Shown piece after piece: positions 33,512 to 42,220 of a stretch of DNA of 64,000 nucleotides. The DNA lies in the NCBI GenBank assembly GCA_020847435.1, contig JADLBX010000003.1, positions 1 to 64,000 of the forward strand. The letters are read 5' to 3'. The stretch is from Anaerolineales bacterium. Its GTDB lineage: Bacteria > Chloroflexota > Anaerolineae > Anaerolineales > Villigracilaceae. Under the pieces are notes generated by a model that saw only the letters and a program-made list of their open reading frames with translations, was not told where the DNA came from and did no database searches. The stretch's first letter is position 1. Every line of letters begins with the position of its first letter. The position numbers and the translations under genes are program-made.

Positions 33512-34194
33512 GGAGCGAACGCGCGGCACATGATGAGGGAGATGCTTTGGTCGAAGACTTGCGAGCGGGCGGTTTCTTTCATATTGTCGTCGAACGCGAC
33601 GAGTTGGTATTCGATCCAGGCGTCTCTGAACCAGTAATATTTGCGGATGTTGAGCGCGCTGACTTCGTAATAGAAGGCCCCGTTTTTGTCCTGGAGCATT
33701 TGCCCGGCGCTCCAATCGCCCAGCAACATGGTGTCCGATTTTTCGCGCGGGCGCATGAAGAGCACCACTTTGTCGGTGAGGAGCAGGTTTTGTACGACGG
33801 CGGTGATCGTCAGTGTGCGCGGCGAGCACGGGCCCGAGTTGTAGTAGATCACGTAATACGAGGCGACGATGGTGATGAATCCGTTGGCGTTCGGCGTGAG
33901 AACGGATGAGCCTTGCGAGGTGGAGGGCGGCAGGAGCGTGAGCGGCAAAGTTGAGATTTGGGTCGGTTGGTCGGGGATTAATGGAGTTTTGGTCGGCGTG
34001 AAAGTGATGGGGGTTGCCGTCAGTGTTGCGAACAGGTCGCGGGTGGGGATCAGGGTGACCGTCGGTTGAGGCGTGGAGGTATCCGCCGGGGGGGGCGGCG
34101 TGGGGGTGGCGATCAGATCGAGGAGGGGGGTGAGCCCGGCGCAGCCGCTGAGGAAGAGTGTGGAAAGTAAGGCGCACTGGATGAATTTTTTCAT
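33508..34194 (-). CDS. lipoprotein with Thr-Pro linker (paralogue 1)
   Basis: A 228-residue secreted lipoprotein: KKFIQCALLSTLFLSGCAG ends in the lipobox SGCA. A Thr/Pro-rich linker (about 35-100) leads to a C-terminal beta domain with CSPRTLTITAVVQN and YYWFRDAWIEYQLVAFD. It is homologous to the next gene (34217-34897), so the pair arose by duplication. It is coupled to the sirtuin through GTGA. The function is unknown. Confidence 0.75.
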   Translation of the reverse strand: MKKFIQCALLSTLFLSGCAGLTPLLDLIATPTPPPPADTSTPQPTVTLIPTRDLFATLTATPITFTPTKTPLIPDQPTQISTLPLTLLPPSTSQGSSVLTPNANGFITIVASYYVIYYNSGPCSPRTLTITAVVQNLLLTDKVVLFMRPREKSDTMLLGDWSAGQMLQDKNGAFYYEVSALNIRKYYWFRDAWIEYQLVAFDDNMKETARSQVFDQSISLIMCRAFAP

Positions 34195-34216
34195 GAAGAT
34201 TCCTTCGTGATCGGCG

Positions 34217-34897
34217 TTAGTTGTTGATCTCGCGGCAACTGGTGAGCGAGACTTGGTTTTGGGAGACCACCGAGCGCCCCAGCACGCTTAGCCCGGATGT
34301 GGAGGCGACGAATTGAAACTGGAGCCAGGCGTCTTCATAGTTTTCATATCGCGCGATCTGGTCCAGGGAAATCGTATAAAAATAAATCCCCTGGTCGTTG
34401 TCGTGCATGATCGCGCCGCCGCCCCAGTCGGTGCGTCGTGCGCTGTATTTATCTTGCAGGCGCAGGTAGAGGAGCACATATTTGAGGCGTCGCGGTTTGG
34501 CGATGGTGGTGATGAATTGGATGGATCGGTCGCCGTCGCAGTTGTAGCCCCAAACCAATTGGTCTGTGGAGAGTTGGGTCGAGATGAAGATCTGAGGCGA
34601 TGGCGTGAATAGGTTGATGTTGATCGGCTCCAGGGTGATGGTTGGGCGCGGGGAGGCGGTGGCGGTGGGGAATTTTGTGTTTGGAAGCAGAGGCGTTGCG
34701 CTTGCGCCGGGTTGGGTCGGCGCGTCGGTGTGGATGGCGAACAGGTCGGGCGTGAAGGTGGCTGGCAAGGCAAACGGGGTGGCGGTTGGTGCGGGCGAGC
34801 TGGTTTGTGTGGGCGATAAAAGCGAAAGCGCGTCGGAAAGCGGGGCGCAACCGGCGAGCAGGGCAATGACGATATGGATGAGGATGAATCGTTTCAT
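34217..34897 (-). CDS. lipoprotein with Thr-Pro linker (paralogue 2)
   Basis: A 226-residue lipoprotein: start ATG at 34897 (MKRFILIHIVIALLAG, lipobox AGCA). It has the same layout as its downstream neighbour: a Thr/Pro linker, then YLRLQDKYSARRTDWGGGAI and DAWLQFQFVAS. The shared pattern [DA]W[IL]-[QE][YF]Q[LF]VA identifies them as paralogues. Together they look like a surface-exposed pair. Confidence 0.75.
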   Translation of the reverse strand: MKRFILIHIVIALLAGCAPLSDALSLLSPTQTSSPAPTATPFALPATFTPDLFAIHTDAPTQPGASATPLLPNTKFPTATASPRPTITLEPININLFTPSPQIFISTQLSTDQLVWGYNCDGDRSIQFITTIAKPRRLKYVLLYLRLQDKYSARRTDWGGGAIMHDNDQGIYFYTISLDQIARYENYEDAWLQFQFVASTSGLSVLGRSVVSQNQVSLTSCREINN

Positions 34898-34971
34898 GAC
34901 TTTTCTGTCCACTAATCTCCGCTAATGTTTCAATGATTCTGCAGGAACAGCGCAGAATAACGGATAAGTTT

Positions 34972-35982
34972 TCATGGCTCCCATTGCGGTTGCCAGTCCG
35001 GTTCGGGGTTCGAGGTCACTTGCCGGATGCCCGTTCCATCCGGGCGCATGATAAATATATCAGCCTGATCGTTATTGCGCAACGAATTGAAGGCGATCCA
35101 TTGACCGTCGGGGGAGTAGGACGCGGAGGCGTTGTTGCCTCCCTCGGTGAGTTGCGCGGCGGTTTGCGCTTGCACGTCCACGCGGAAGATGTTCTTGTCG
35201 CCTTCGGGTCCGGCGTGGATGAGCAGGAAGCGCCCGTCCGGCGACCAATCCACACTACCGCCGATGCCCGGCAAGCCGCGCGTCAATTGGCGGACTTGGG
35301 AGCCGTCGGCGTTCATCAGGAAAATTTGGTACGCGCCGGTGTCGTCTGCCATTGCGAAGGCGATCGTTTCGCCGGACGGCGACCAGTCCGCGCCGACGAT
35401 GGTGTTGGGTCCGGCGTAGAGCAGGTCGGCGTTTTCGCCGTTGTTGTCTATCGTCCACAGGGAGGTGGGTCCTTCGCCGGCGCGGTTGGCAAACAGGATG
35501 CGGCCGCCATCCGGCGAAAAACTCGGCGAGATGACGTTGCCGATGAAATTGGTCAGGCGGATCAAACGCGCGCCGTCAAAGACGAACAGGAAGAGGTCGA
35601 ACGCGCCCCCGTTCTGATTCGAGGCGTAGACGATCGAGCCGCCTTTCGGGGAAAAGACCGGGTAATAGTTGTGCGCCTCGACGTTTGTCAGTTGTTGATC
35701 GCCTGTCCCGTCGGCGTTGATCCAGCATAATTGGTTGAAGTCGCCGCGCGTGCAGGTGAAGATGATGCGCCCGATGTGTAGTTTGGTCGGCAGGGGAGCC
35801 GGTGTGCGCGTCGGCAATGGAGTGGACGAGTCATCGCCCGGGACATTGATCGTCGAAAGGTCGAGCGGGCTCACCGGGAGCAGGAGGCAGAGCCCCACCG
35901 CGAGGACGACCAGAAGCAACCCGACCGGTAGGTGGAAACGAGACGCTTCACTGCGCCGGGTGAAGATGCGCCGTTTGGGCAT
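34972..35982 (-). CDS. membrane-anchored TolB-like propeller protein
   Basis: A 336-residue protein with an N-terminal membrane helix (LPVGLLLVVLAVGLCLLLPV), a short Thr/Pro linker and a six-bladed propeller built of PD40 repeats (FSPKGGSIVYASNQ, FSPDGGRILFANRAG, WSPSGETIAFAMAD, WSPDGRFLLIHAG, YSPDGQWIAFNS). Such propellers bind peptides or proteins in the cell envelope. A similar fold is found in the lipoprotein at 29161. Confidence 0.8.
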   Translation of the reverse strand: MPKRRIFTRRSEASRFHLPVGLLLVVLAVGLCLLLPVSPLDLSTINVPGDDSSTPLPTRTPAPLPTKLHIGRIIFTCTRGDFNQLCWINADGTGDQQLTNVEAHNYYPVFSPKGGSIVYASNQNGGAFDLFLFVFDGARLIRLTNFIGNVISPSFSPDGGRILFANRAGEGPTSLWTIDNNGENADLLYAGPNTIVGADWSPSGETIAFAMADDTGAYQIFLMNADGSQVRQLTRGLPGIGGSVDWSPDGRFLLIHAGPEGDKNIFRVDVQAQTAAQLTEGGNNASASYSPDGQWIAFNSLRNNDQADIFIMRPDGTGIRQVTSNPEPDWQPQWEP

Positions 35983-36032
35983 CAGGGGATTCTAACCGTT
36001 TCACACTGCATATCAGATTCTGATAAACAGTT

Positions 36033-36061
36033 GTAATTTCATTTGGGAAGTTGTATAGTAA
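36033..36061 (+). promoter_or_regulatory. predicted promoter of the TPR protein gene
   Basis: TTGTAA (36033-36038), a 17-bp spacer and TATAGT (36056-36061), 33 bp before the ATG. Confidence 0.55.
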
Positions 36062-36094
36062 GAGTCGCTAAAATTATGGAAATGGCCGAAGATT

Positions 36095-37657
36095 ATGGGT
36101 AATTCGGAGCGCTCAACTTTTCAGAAATCGATTCTTGATGTTCTCAAGGAGACGGGGACTTATGTTCCAATCGTCCTTGCATTAGTCGCTCAATTATTCC
36201 GACCCATCGAACCCTATTCGGTGACCACGATTACTCTAGCCTTTTTGATCGGAAGTTTGCTCCTTGTAGGAAGACGATTGCCACAAATTACGCGGCGGGC
36301 GGGCGGATCATCGGAAAACTCTATTTTTGTCGTTGGGGAGAGCCGTAAAGATATTAATTTGAGGTCCCGCTTAATTGACCCGCTTCGAAAACGCAGTTTT
36401 CATTCTTATGAATATTCCCTAATTCGAAGGCGTGTCGAAATCGCGGTTATTCTAAGCTTGGTCCTTTTTTCCGTTGCCTATAGCTTTCAAAACTATTGGA
36501 GAATACACAGCGAACTATTGGGATTACAGGACTGTTTCGGATCAAATAAAAAGGACGCTGTTTTCGTAATCATTGCAGACTTCGTTCAATCCGATAGCCT
36601 GCCAGAGATCGAAATTGTAGAAAACCTGCACGATTTTTTGATCAGCAACCTGGAAACCGATTTGTATAAAGTTTGTCGGTCCAGTAACCCAATTGGATTA
36701 CGGGTGGATGCGCTGGAACTGGCAGATAAGACGAATGCAGATATTATTATTTGGGGCAGTCGTAGAACTGTATACAAAGTCCATATCGAACTACCCTATT
36801 GGGACCGTGTTAGCCGCGAGGTTTCGTATCTGCCCGTTGAAGAAACCGCTGATTTCAATTTTATTGAACTGGAAACCAAGCATCTTGGCTATCTCACAGA
36901 ATTTGCCCTGAGCGAAATTCTTTTCGAGGCGGGCGATGTTGTCGAGGCGCAACAAAAAATCGAAGAAGCGATCTCCAGCGCAGAAAGCGAAAATATGAGC
37001 GCAACCAACCCTCGAGACCTGGCAGAGGGATATTTTCTTCAGGGGTTGTTTTTCGACCCCGGCACGGAATTATCCAATGGATCAAACCCCAATCCTGATT
37101 TGCAAAAGTCAATTGCGGCTTATTCTCGCTCAGTAGAACTGCACCGACAGCAATATGCCGCTTTGCTTAATGTAGGCATCCTACATACGGTCAACGCCCA
37201 GCAGGCTGAAGCAATGGAAGACTATGCCCGGTTGATTGAAGACCCCGAATCGCCCTTCAAGGTCGAGGCATATATTAATCGCTCTGCTCTTCAGCCTTCC
37301 CGAGAAGCCGCTGAACTCGATTTAGCGGCCGCAATCCAACTTGCACCGGCAGAGGGTTATTTTTTTCGCGCAATTGCCCGCAAGGATTGGGGCGATTTCG
37401 ATGGCGCAATCAGCGATTTCGAAAATGCAATTGCAGCCGACCCCAAATTTTCCATCCCTTATCATGAACTTGGTCAACTTCAGTTGGAGCAGGGTTTATT
37501 GACAGATGCCGAGAAAACGTATGGGGACCTGTGCCCCTTATTAGATGATGAACTCCGGGAGTTAGTGATCACCGACTTGAACGACCTTGCCGGGAGCCAT
37601 TCCAATTTGGAGATCGTTGTCAGCGCCATTGCTGAGAATCTAAGGAGGTGCCCGTAG
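36095..37657 (+). CDS. membrane protein with C-terminal TPR repeats
   Basis: A 520-residue protein. Two hydrophobic helices close to residues 15-65 and one at about 115-135 (AVILSLVLFSVAYSF) anchor it, leaving a C-terminal soluble region. Several 34-residue helical repeats follow from about residue 270: FALSEILFEAGDVVEAQQKI, QYAALLNVGILHTVNAQ, and AEGYFFRAIARKDWGDFDGA, ending in YHELGQLQLEQGLLTDAEK. These are TPR units used for protein-protein contact. The gene is AT-richer than the neighbours, which suggests transfer. The function is unknown. Confidence 0.72.
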   Translation: MGNSERSTFQKSILDVLKETGTYVPIVLALVAQLFRPIEPYSVTTITLAFLIGSLLLVGRRLPQITRRAGGSSENSIFVVGESRKDINLRSRLIDPLRKRSFHSYEYSLIRRRVEIAVILSLVLFSVAYSFQNYWRIHSELLGLQDCFGSNKKDAVFVIIADFVQSDSLPEIEIVENLHDFLISNLETDLYKVCRSSNPIGLRVDALELADKTNADIIIWGSRRTVYKVHIELPYWDRVSREVSYLPVEETADFNFIELETKHLGYLTEFALSEILFEAGDVVEAQQKIEEAISSAESENMSATNPRDLAEGYFLQGLFFDPGTELSNGSNPNPDLQKSIAAYSRSVELHRQQYAALLNVGILHTVNAQQAEAMEDYARLIEDPESPFKVEAYINRSALQPSREAAELDLAAAIQLAPAEGYFFRAIARKDWGDFDGAISDFENAIAADPKFSIPYHELGQLQLEQGLLTDAEKTYGDLCPLLDDELRELVITDLNDLAGSHSNLEIVVSAIAENLRRCP

Positions 37658-37723
37658 CCAAACTCGCATAATTTTAATTTCAACCAATATGAAAGAGTCG
37701 TTTTCACATGAAAGGAGATCAGT

Positions 37724-38257
37724 ATGGATGGACGACAAGATCCGCTTGCGACGCCTCCCATCCCCGTTGATACACATTACGCGGTATTCAAAGAAGCGGA
37801 AGAAAGTATCAAAACTCAACTTGCAGATGGCGACCATTACCTGCTTCTGTGTGGATTGGGAGTCAATTATGCCCCAGAGGCCGATGCCGAGGATTCTCCC
37901 GCACTTCCTTACCACATGGAATTTGGGTATCTCGAATCGCTGGAGTGCGCCATGGACGAAGAGAGCGAGGAAATCGAACAGGTGGATTGGGATGCACAAA
38001 CCCGGGGGATGCTGGCAACGCATCCGCTACCCATCGCGTATCTCGATAAATTGTACGATCAGACGAAGGCGTCGCTGGAGGTAGCTGCGGGCGTGCCATT
38101 AACGATCGAGATTCAAATTGTTCTCTATGGAAGCCCACTGATGGGATATAGCATTGGATGCTTATGTGGAAGAAGAGGCCGGAGAAGAAGGAAATACTGT
38201 TACTACGACAAGCGTAAGCATAGGAACAAATGTTATTGCACTCCGCTTGCTTGCTGA
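37724..38257 (+). pseudogene. conserved hypothetical protein with a 3' frameshift
   Basis: As read, the frame encodes 177 residues: an acidic globular part up to about residue 140, then an abrupt basic Cys-rich tail (GCLCGRRGRRRRKYCYY). The +1 frame, entered at GGG 38143-38145, reads LDAYVEEEAGEEG followed by NTVTTTSVSIGTNVIALRL and ends with a stop at 38265-38267. That reading is acidic like the rest and continues the same protein. A one-base gain in GGG (mutation or sequencing error) therefore explains the odd tail. I do not recognise the family. It follows the TPR gene and may be transcribed with it. Confidence 0.6.
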
Positions 38258-38267
38258 GTTACACTAA

Positions 38268-38293
38268 ATCCCGCAGGATTGAGTCTGCGGGAT
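38268..38293 (+). terminator. rho-independent terminator
   Basis: ATCCCGCAG (38268-38276) pairs with CTGCGGGAT (38285-38293), followed by TATTATTTAT. It ends the TPR-hypothetical unit. Confidence 0.85.
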
Positions 38294-38456
38294 TATTATT
38301 TATGTCATTCTAACTTTCTGTCATTTGGTATTGTTCGGCTAAAATAGCGTTCATAACCGAGGCGGTGACATTCTTCTTGCCGGCCTTGACCTCCCTTCCG
38401 AAGCGCTTGAATTTTCTGAGGAAAGGGAAATTTATCCAACACAAAGAGAAAAAATC

Positions 38457-40535
38457 ATGGCATCCTACCCTACAGCCCCCAAACGACCTCAGACCATCAC
38501 CCAGCACGGCGAAACCCGCGTGGACGATTATTTCTGGCTCCGCAACCGCGAAGACCCCGAGGCGCTGAAGTTCCTCACCGCGCATATGGACTATCTCGAC
38601 GAGGTGATGGGTCACACCAAGCCGTTGCAGGATTCGCTTTTCGCCGAAATGAGGGGCAGGATTCAGGAAACTGATGCAACCGTCCCTGAGAAAAGAGGCG
38701 GGTATTGGTATTACAGTCGCACGGAGGCGGGCAAGCAGTATCCCATCTATTGCCGCAAAAAAGAGTCGCTGGAAAATCCCGAGGAAATCTTGCTCGACCA
38801 GAACGCGTTAGGCGAAGGTAAATCGTTTTGCAGTGTCGGCGCGGTGAGCGTCAGCCCGGATGGGAACACGCTCGCGTATTCGTTCGACTTCGAGGGGAAC
38901 GAGGTTTACACGATCCGCATCCGCGACCTGGCGACCGGCAAACACTACGACGAGTCGCTTCCCAACACGTCGGGCAGTGTCTACGAACTCGGCGGCTTGG
39001 AGTGGGCGAACGACAGCCAACACATTTTTTACGTCACGCTCGACGCGGCATTGCGCCCGGATAAGTTATATCGCCACAAGCTCGGGAGCGACCCGAGCGC
39101 CGACGCGCTGATCGTCCACGAAACCGACGAATCGTTCTTCCTGTGGATGCGCAAGACGCGCGACGATCAATTCATCATGTCCTATCACTACAGCACGACG
39201 ACGCGCGAGATGGGCTTCATTGACGCCGACCAGCCTGAAAGCGAACTACGCGTGGTACAGCCGCGCGTGGAAGGCTTGGAATATTTCGCCGCGCACCACC
39301 AGGGCAGGTTCTTCATCGTCAATAACGAGGGGGCGCAAAATTTTAAATTGAGCGTTGCGCCGGTGGAGCGTCCTGGCAGGGAAAATTGGAAAGAGATCAT
39401 TCCCCATCGCGAGGACACGCTGGTCGAGGGTGTTGCCTGTTTTGAAAATTACATTGTCGTACGCGAGCGCAAAGACGGCTTACAACAACTCCGCATCTGC
39501 ATGCCCGACGATGTAAACAACGCGCGCTACGTTGCTTTTCCCGAGCCCGCGTATTACATCGAGTTCGAAGATAACTCCGTCTTTGAAACGGATGTCGTGC
39601 GCTTCAAATACTCATCGCTGGTCACGCCGCAGACGGTCGTGGATTACCACATGGATAGCGGCGCATGGGAAACGCGCAAACAGGATCAGATCCGCGGTTA
39701 CGACCCAAACGATTTCGTCACAGAACGCATCTATGCGACCGCGTCAGACGGGACGCGCGTGCCGATCTCCATCGCGTATAAAAAATCTCTGCGGATGGAC
39801 GGAAGCGCTCCGACTCTCTTGCATGGTTACGGCGCGTACGGCGCGAATGTGGACGTGGATTTCAGTTCCTACCGCGTCAGTTTATTGGACAGGGGATTTG
39901 CGTTCGCCATCGGACACGTACGCGGCGGCTCGGACATGGGACGCGCGTGGTACGAAAACGGCAAACTCCAATACAAGAAAAATTCTTTCACCGACCTCAT
40001 CGCCTGCGCCGAGCGCTTGATCGAAGCGGGTTTTACCTCCAAGGAGAAACTCGCCATCTATGGCGTTTCGGCAGGCGGATTACTCGTGACGGCGAGCATG
40101 ACCCTGCGCCCCGACCTGTTCCGCGCGGTGATTGCCAAAGTCCCCTTTGTGGATGTGATCAATTCGCTCAGCGACCCGACCATCCCGTTAACGACGCTGG
40201 AATATAACGAGTGGGGCAACCCGGCGAATAAGGAACAATACGAGTACATGATGTCCTATTCGCCATATGACAACCTGCAAGCCCGCGAGTATCCTCATCT
40301 GTTGTTGACCGGCGGGTTCAACGATCCGCGTGTGGCGTATTGGGAGCCCGCCAAATTCGCGGCGAAACTGCGCGAACTGAAAACCGACGACCATCTCCTT
40401 TTGCTGAAGGTGAATTTCAACGCCGGTCACGCCGGCTCGTCCGGGCGGTACGACTTCATGAAGGAGGTCGCGTTCGAGTATGCGTTTTTGATGGATGCGC
40501 TGGACCTCAACCAGATTCCGATTGAAAGCCAATAA
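38457..40535 (+). CDS. oligopeptidase B (prolyl oligopeptidase family)
   Basis: A 692-residue serine peptidase of family S9A that cleaves short peptides after basic residues. An N-terminal seven-bladed propeller (about 1-400) gates the active site of an alpha/beta-hydrolase domain. Catalytic residues: nucleophile Ser in YGVSAGGLLVTA, Asp in GGFNDPRVAYWEPAK and His in NAGHAGSSGRYDF. Typical blocks IGHVRGGSDMGRAWYENGK and FTDLIACAERLIEAGFT support the oligopeptidase B group. Length fits the family. No signal peptide is present, so it is cytoplasmic. Confidence 0.9.
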   Translation: MASYPTAPKRPQTITQHGETRVDDYFWLRNREDPEALKFLTAHMDYLDEVMGHTKPLQDSLFAEMRGRIQETDATVPEKRGGYWYYSRTEAGKQYPIYCRKKESLENPEEILLDQNALGEGKSFCSVGAVSVSPDGNTLAYSFDFEGNEVYTIRIRDLATGKHYDESLPNTSGSVYELGGLEWANDSQHIFYVTLDAALRPDKLYRHKLGSDPSADALIVHETDESFFLWMRKTRDDQFIMSYHYSTTTREMGFIDADQPESELRVVQPRVEGLEYFAAHHQGRFFIVNNEGAQNFKLSVAPVERPGRENWKEIIPHREDTLVEGVACFENYIVVRERKDGLQQLRICMPDDVNNARYVAFPEPAYYIEFEDNSVFETDVVRFKYSSLVTPQTVVDYHMDSGAWETRKQDQIRGYDPNDFVTERIYATASDGTRVPISIAYKKSLRMDGSAPTLLHGYGAYGANVDVDFSSYRVSLLDRGFAFAIGHVRGGSDMGRAWYENGKLQYKKNSFTDLIACAERLIEAGFTSKEKLAIYGVSAGGLLVTASMTLRPDLFRAVIAKVPFVDVINSLSDPTIPLTTLEYNEWGNPANKEQYEYMMSYSPYDNLQAREYPHLLLTGGFNDPRVAYWEPAKFAAKLRELKTDDHLLLLKVNFNAGHAGSSGRYDFMKEVAFEYAFLMDALDLNQIPIESQ

Positions 40536-40577
40536 GCGCAGGGTATATAATCACGACCGATCAAAGGAGTACATACC

Positions 40578-40835
40578 ATGGACCGATACCTGATCGAATC
40601 GCCGCACGCCGCGGAAGACTGCGACGCCATCATCAAAGAGATCCACGCGGCGGGATACTTGCATTATTTCGAATGGGGCTGTCACGACGGCGCGCATTGC
40701 GGCTGGGCGATCATCGAAACGGATAACCGCGAACACGCCCGGCAGATCGTGCCGTGGAATATCCGCGACAAAGCGCGGGTGGTCAAACTCGAAAAGTTCG
40801 AGTCGAAGAAACCGCACGCCAAAAAAGAAGCCTGA
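40578..40835 (+). CDS. small conserved protein, ferredoxin-like fold suspected
   Basis: An 85-residue protein with the pattern AAEDCDAIIKEIHAAGYLHY, GCHDGAHCGWAIIETDN and ARQIVPWNIRDKARVV. It resembles the small family of DUF3303-like proteins with a ferredoxin-like fold. The C-terminus is lysine-rich (KKPHAKKEA). The role is unknown. TATAAT about 30 bp upstream suggests a separate promoter, and GGAG precedes the ATG. Confidence 0.7.
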   Translation: MDRYLIESPHAAEDCDAIIKEIHAAGYLHYFEWGCHDGAHCGWAIIETDNREHARQIVPWNIRDKARVVKLEKFESKKPHAKKEA

Positions 40836-40837
40836 CA

Positions 40838-40866
40838 AAAAAGCGACGCTCGAAGCGTCGCTTTTT
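40838..40866. terminator. bidirectional rho-independent terminator
   Basis: AAAAAGCGACGCT (40838-40850), CGA loop, AGCGTCGCTTTTT (40854-40866). It serves the small gene and the citrate synthase gene, which converge here. Confidence 0.9.
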
Positions 40867-40873
40867 GATTTGG

Positions 40874-42190
40874 TTATGCTGGTTGCGGCTGTTTCGCCGC
40901 GATCTCTTCGAGCATTTTGGTTGTGAGCGATTTCGGTCGTTCGATCGGTTGACCCAACGCGCGCGCCCACACATAGTTGGCGGTGACGCCCAGCGCGCGG
41001 CTGACGCCGAACAGCAGGGGGCAGAACTCGGATTCGCGCATCCCATAGTAATACTGCAAAGCGCCGGAGACGGCGTCCATATTCGGGGCGGGGCTTTTGG
41101 CTTTGCCCTGTTCCTTCAACACGGTCGGAACAACGTCCAAAACCATCTCGACCAGCTTGAGCAATTCAAAGTCCGGGAAACGCTCCTGCCCAAATTCCAA
41201 CTGCACGACAAAGCGCGGATCAATCACACGCAACACGCCGTGACCGTACCCCGGAATGACATGCCCGGCGTTGAGCGTATCCCATGAAAATTTATACAGT
41301 TCATCGCGCGAAGGCAGACCGTTGAACTTCTTCCGCACATTCAGGAGCCAATCGAGGCTTTCTTGATTCGCCAAACCGTGTAGCGGACCGGCGAGCGTGT
41401 TGAGGCAGGCGGAAAAGCCGAGGTACGCGTCCGAGAGGGTGGAGCCCGCCAAGTGCATGGTGTGCGCCGAGGCGTTCCCCGACTCGTGATCTGAATGGAT
41501 GATCAGGAACAAACGCATCAATTCGGCATAGCCTTTTTTATCGTCCACTTTCATCATGCGCGCAAAGTTCGCAGCGTAATCCAACTTCGGGTTGTAACGC
41601 GGGACTTTCGTCTCGTTGAAATATTTCAAGCGGTAGATAAATGCGGCGAGCAACGGCAGGCGCGCGGTCAGGGCGAGCGCATCTTCGAGCGCCGCGCTCC
41701 AGTATTGGTCCTTCTTCATCTCATGATATTTTTTGACAAAAACCGATTCGCCCTGCAGCGCCAGCGTCGCCTGAGAAAGCAAGGTGATCGGATGCGCATC
41801 CTTCGGCATGGCGCGCAAGACCTTGAACACATGCGCGGGGATTTGCGCGCGCTTTGCCCATTCGGCTTCCACCTCAAGCGCTTGCTCGCGGGTTGGGATA
41901 TCGCCGACCATCAGCAGGTAATACAACCCGCCCACCAGCGGAACTTGATTACCGCGCGCCCGCGGCAGCGCTTTGAGCGCCTCTTGCACGGTCAAACCGC
42001 GGAAGCGGATGCCCTCACTGGGGTCTACAAATGAAATGTCGGTATATAAACTCTTGATGTCGCGCATTCCGCCTACAATTTCACCGATGGTGACGGTGTC
42101 CACCACAACCTCCGCGTGTTCCTTGGCAAGCGCGCGGATGCGCTCCCTCCATTGCGGCAGTTGCGCCTCGATCTTTTCATACAGGATCAT
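40874..42190 (-). CDS. citrate synthase, eukaryotic (mitochondrial) type
   Basis: A 438-residue enzyme joining acetyl-CoA and oxaloacetate. It resembles mitochondrial Si-citrate synthase rather than the usual bacterial GltA: YAELMRLFLIIHSDHESGN, ASAHTMHLAGSTLSDAYLGF, NTLAGPLHGLANQESLDWLL, VIPGYGHGVLRVIDPRF and LFGVSRALGVTANYVWARAL. The active-site His and Asp residues lie in LHGLANQE, PGYGHGVLR and APNMDAVSGALQYYY. It lies 30 bp after mdh on the same strand, so the two TCA enzymes form an operon. Confidence 0.92.
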   Translation of the reverse strand: MILYEKIEAQLPQWRERIRALAKEHAEVVVDTVTIGEIVGGMRDIKSLYTDISFVDPSEGIRFRGLTVQEALKALPRARGNQVPLVGGLYYLLMVGDIPTREQALEVEAEWAKRAQIPAHVFKVLRAMPKDAHPITLLSQATLALQGESVFVKKYHEMKKDQYWSAALEDALALTARLPLLAAFIYRLKYFNETKVPRYNPKLDYAANFARMMKVDDKKGYAELMRLFLIIHSDHESGNASAHTMHLAGSTLSDAYLGFSACLNTLAGPLHGLANQESLDWLLNVRKKFNGLPSRDELYKFSWDTLNAGHVIPGYGHGVLRVIDPRFVVQLEFGQERFPDFELLKLVEMVLDVVPTVLKEQGKAKSPAPNMDAVSGALQYYYGMRESEFCPLLFGVSRALGVTANYVWARALGQPIERPKSLTTKMLEEIAAKQPQPA

Positions 42191-42220
42191 GATTCCTCCA
42201 AAACCTTTCGTTTTATGCTG

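Noticed and set aside
32774-34177. A 467-residue sirtuin fused to an N-terminal Pro/Arg/His-rich domain
   Set aside because: The N-terminal part is the out-of-frame shadow of the lipoprotein gene at 33508-34194; a GTG start with a GTGA overlap gives a normal 245-residue sirtuin.
38151-38257. A possible Cys-rich antimicrobial or RiPP core peptide at the end of the 37724 gene
   Set aside because: The +1 frame gives a better, acidic continuation of the protein up to the terminator; a one-base indel in GGG explains the Cys-rich tail.
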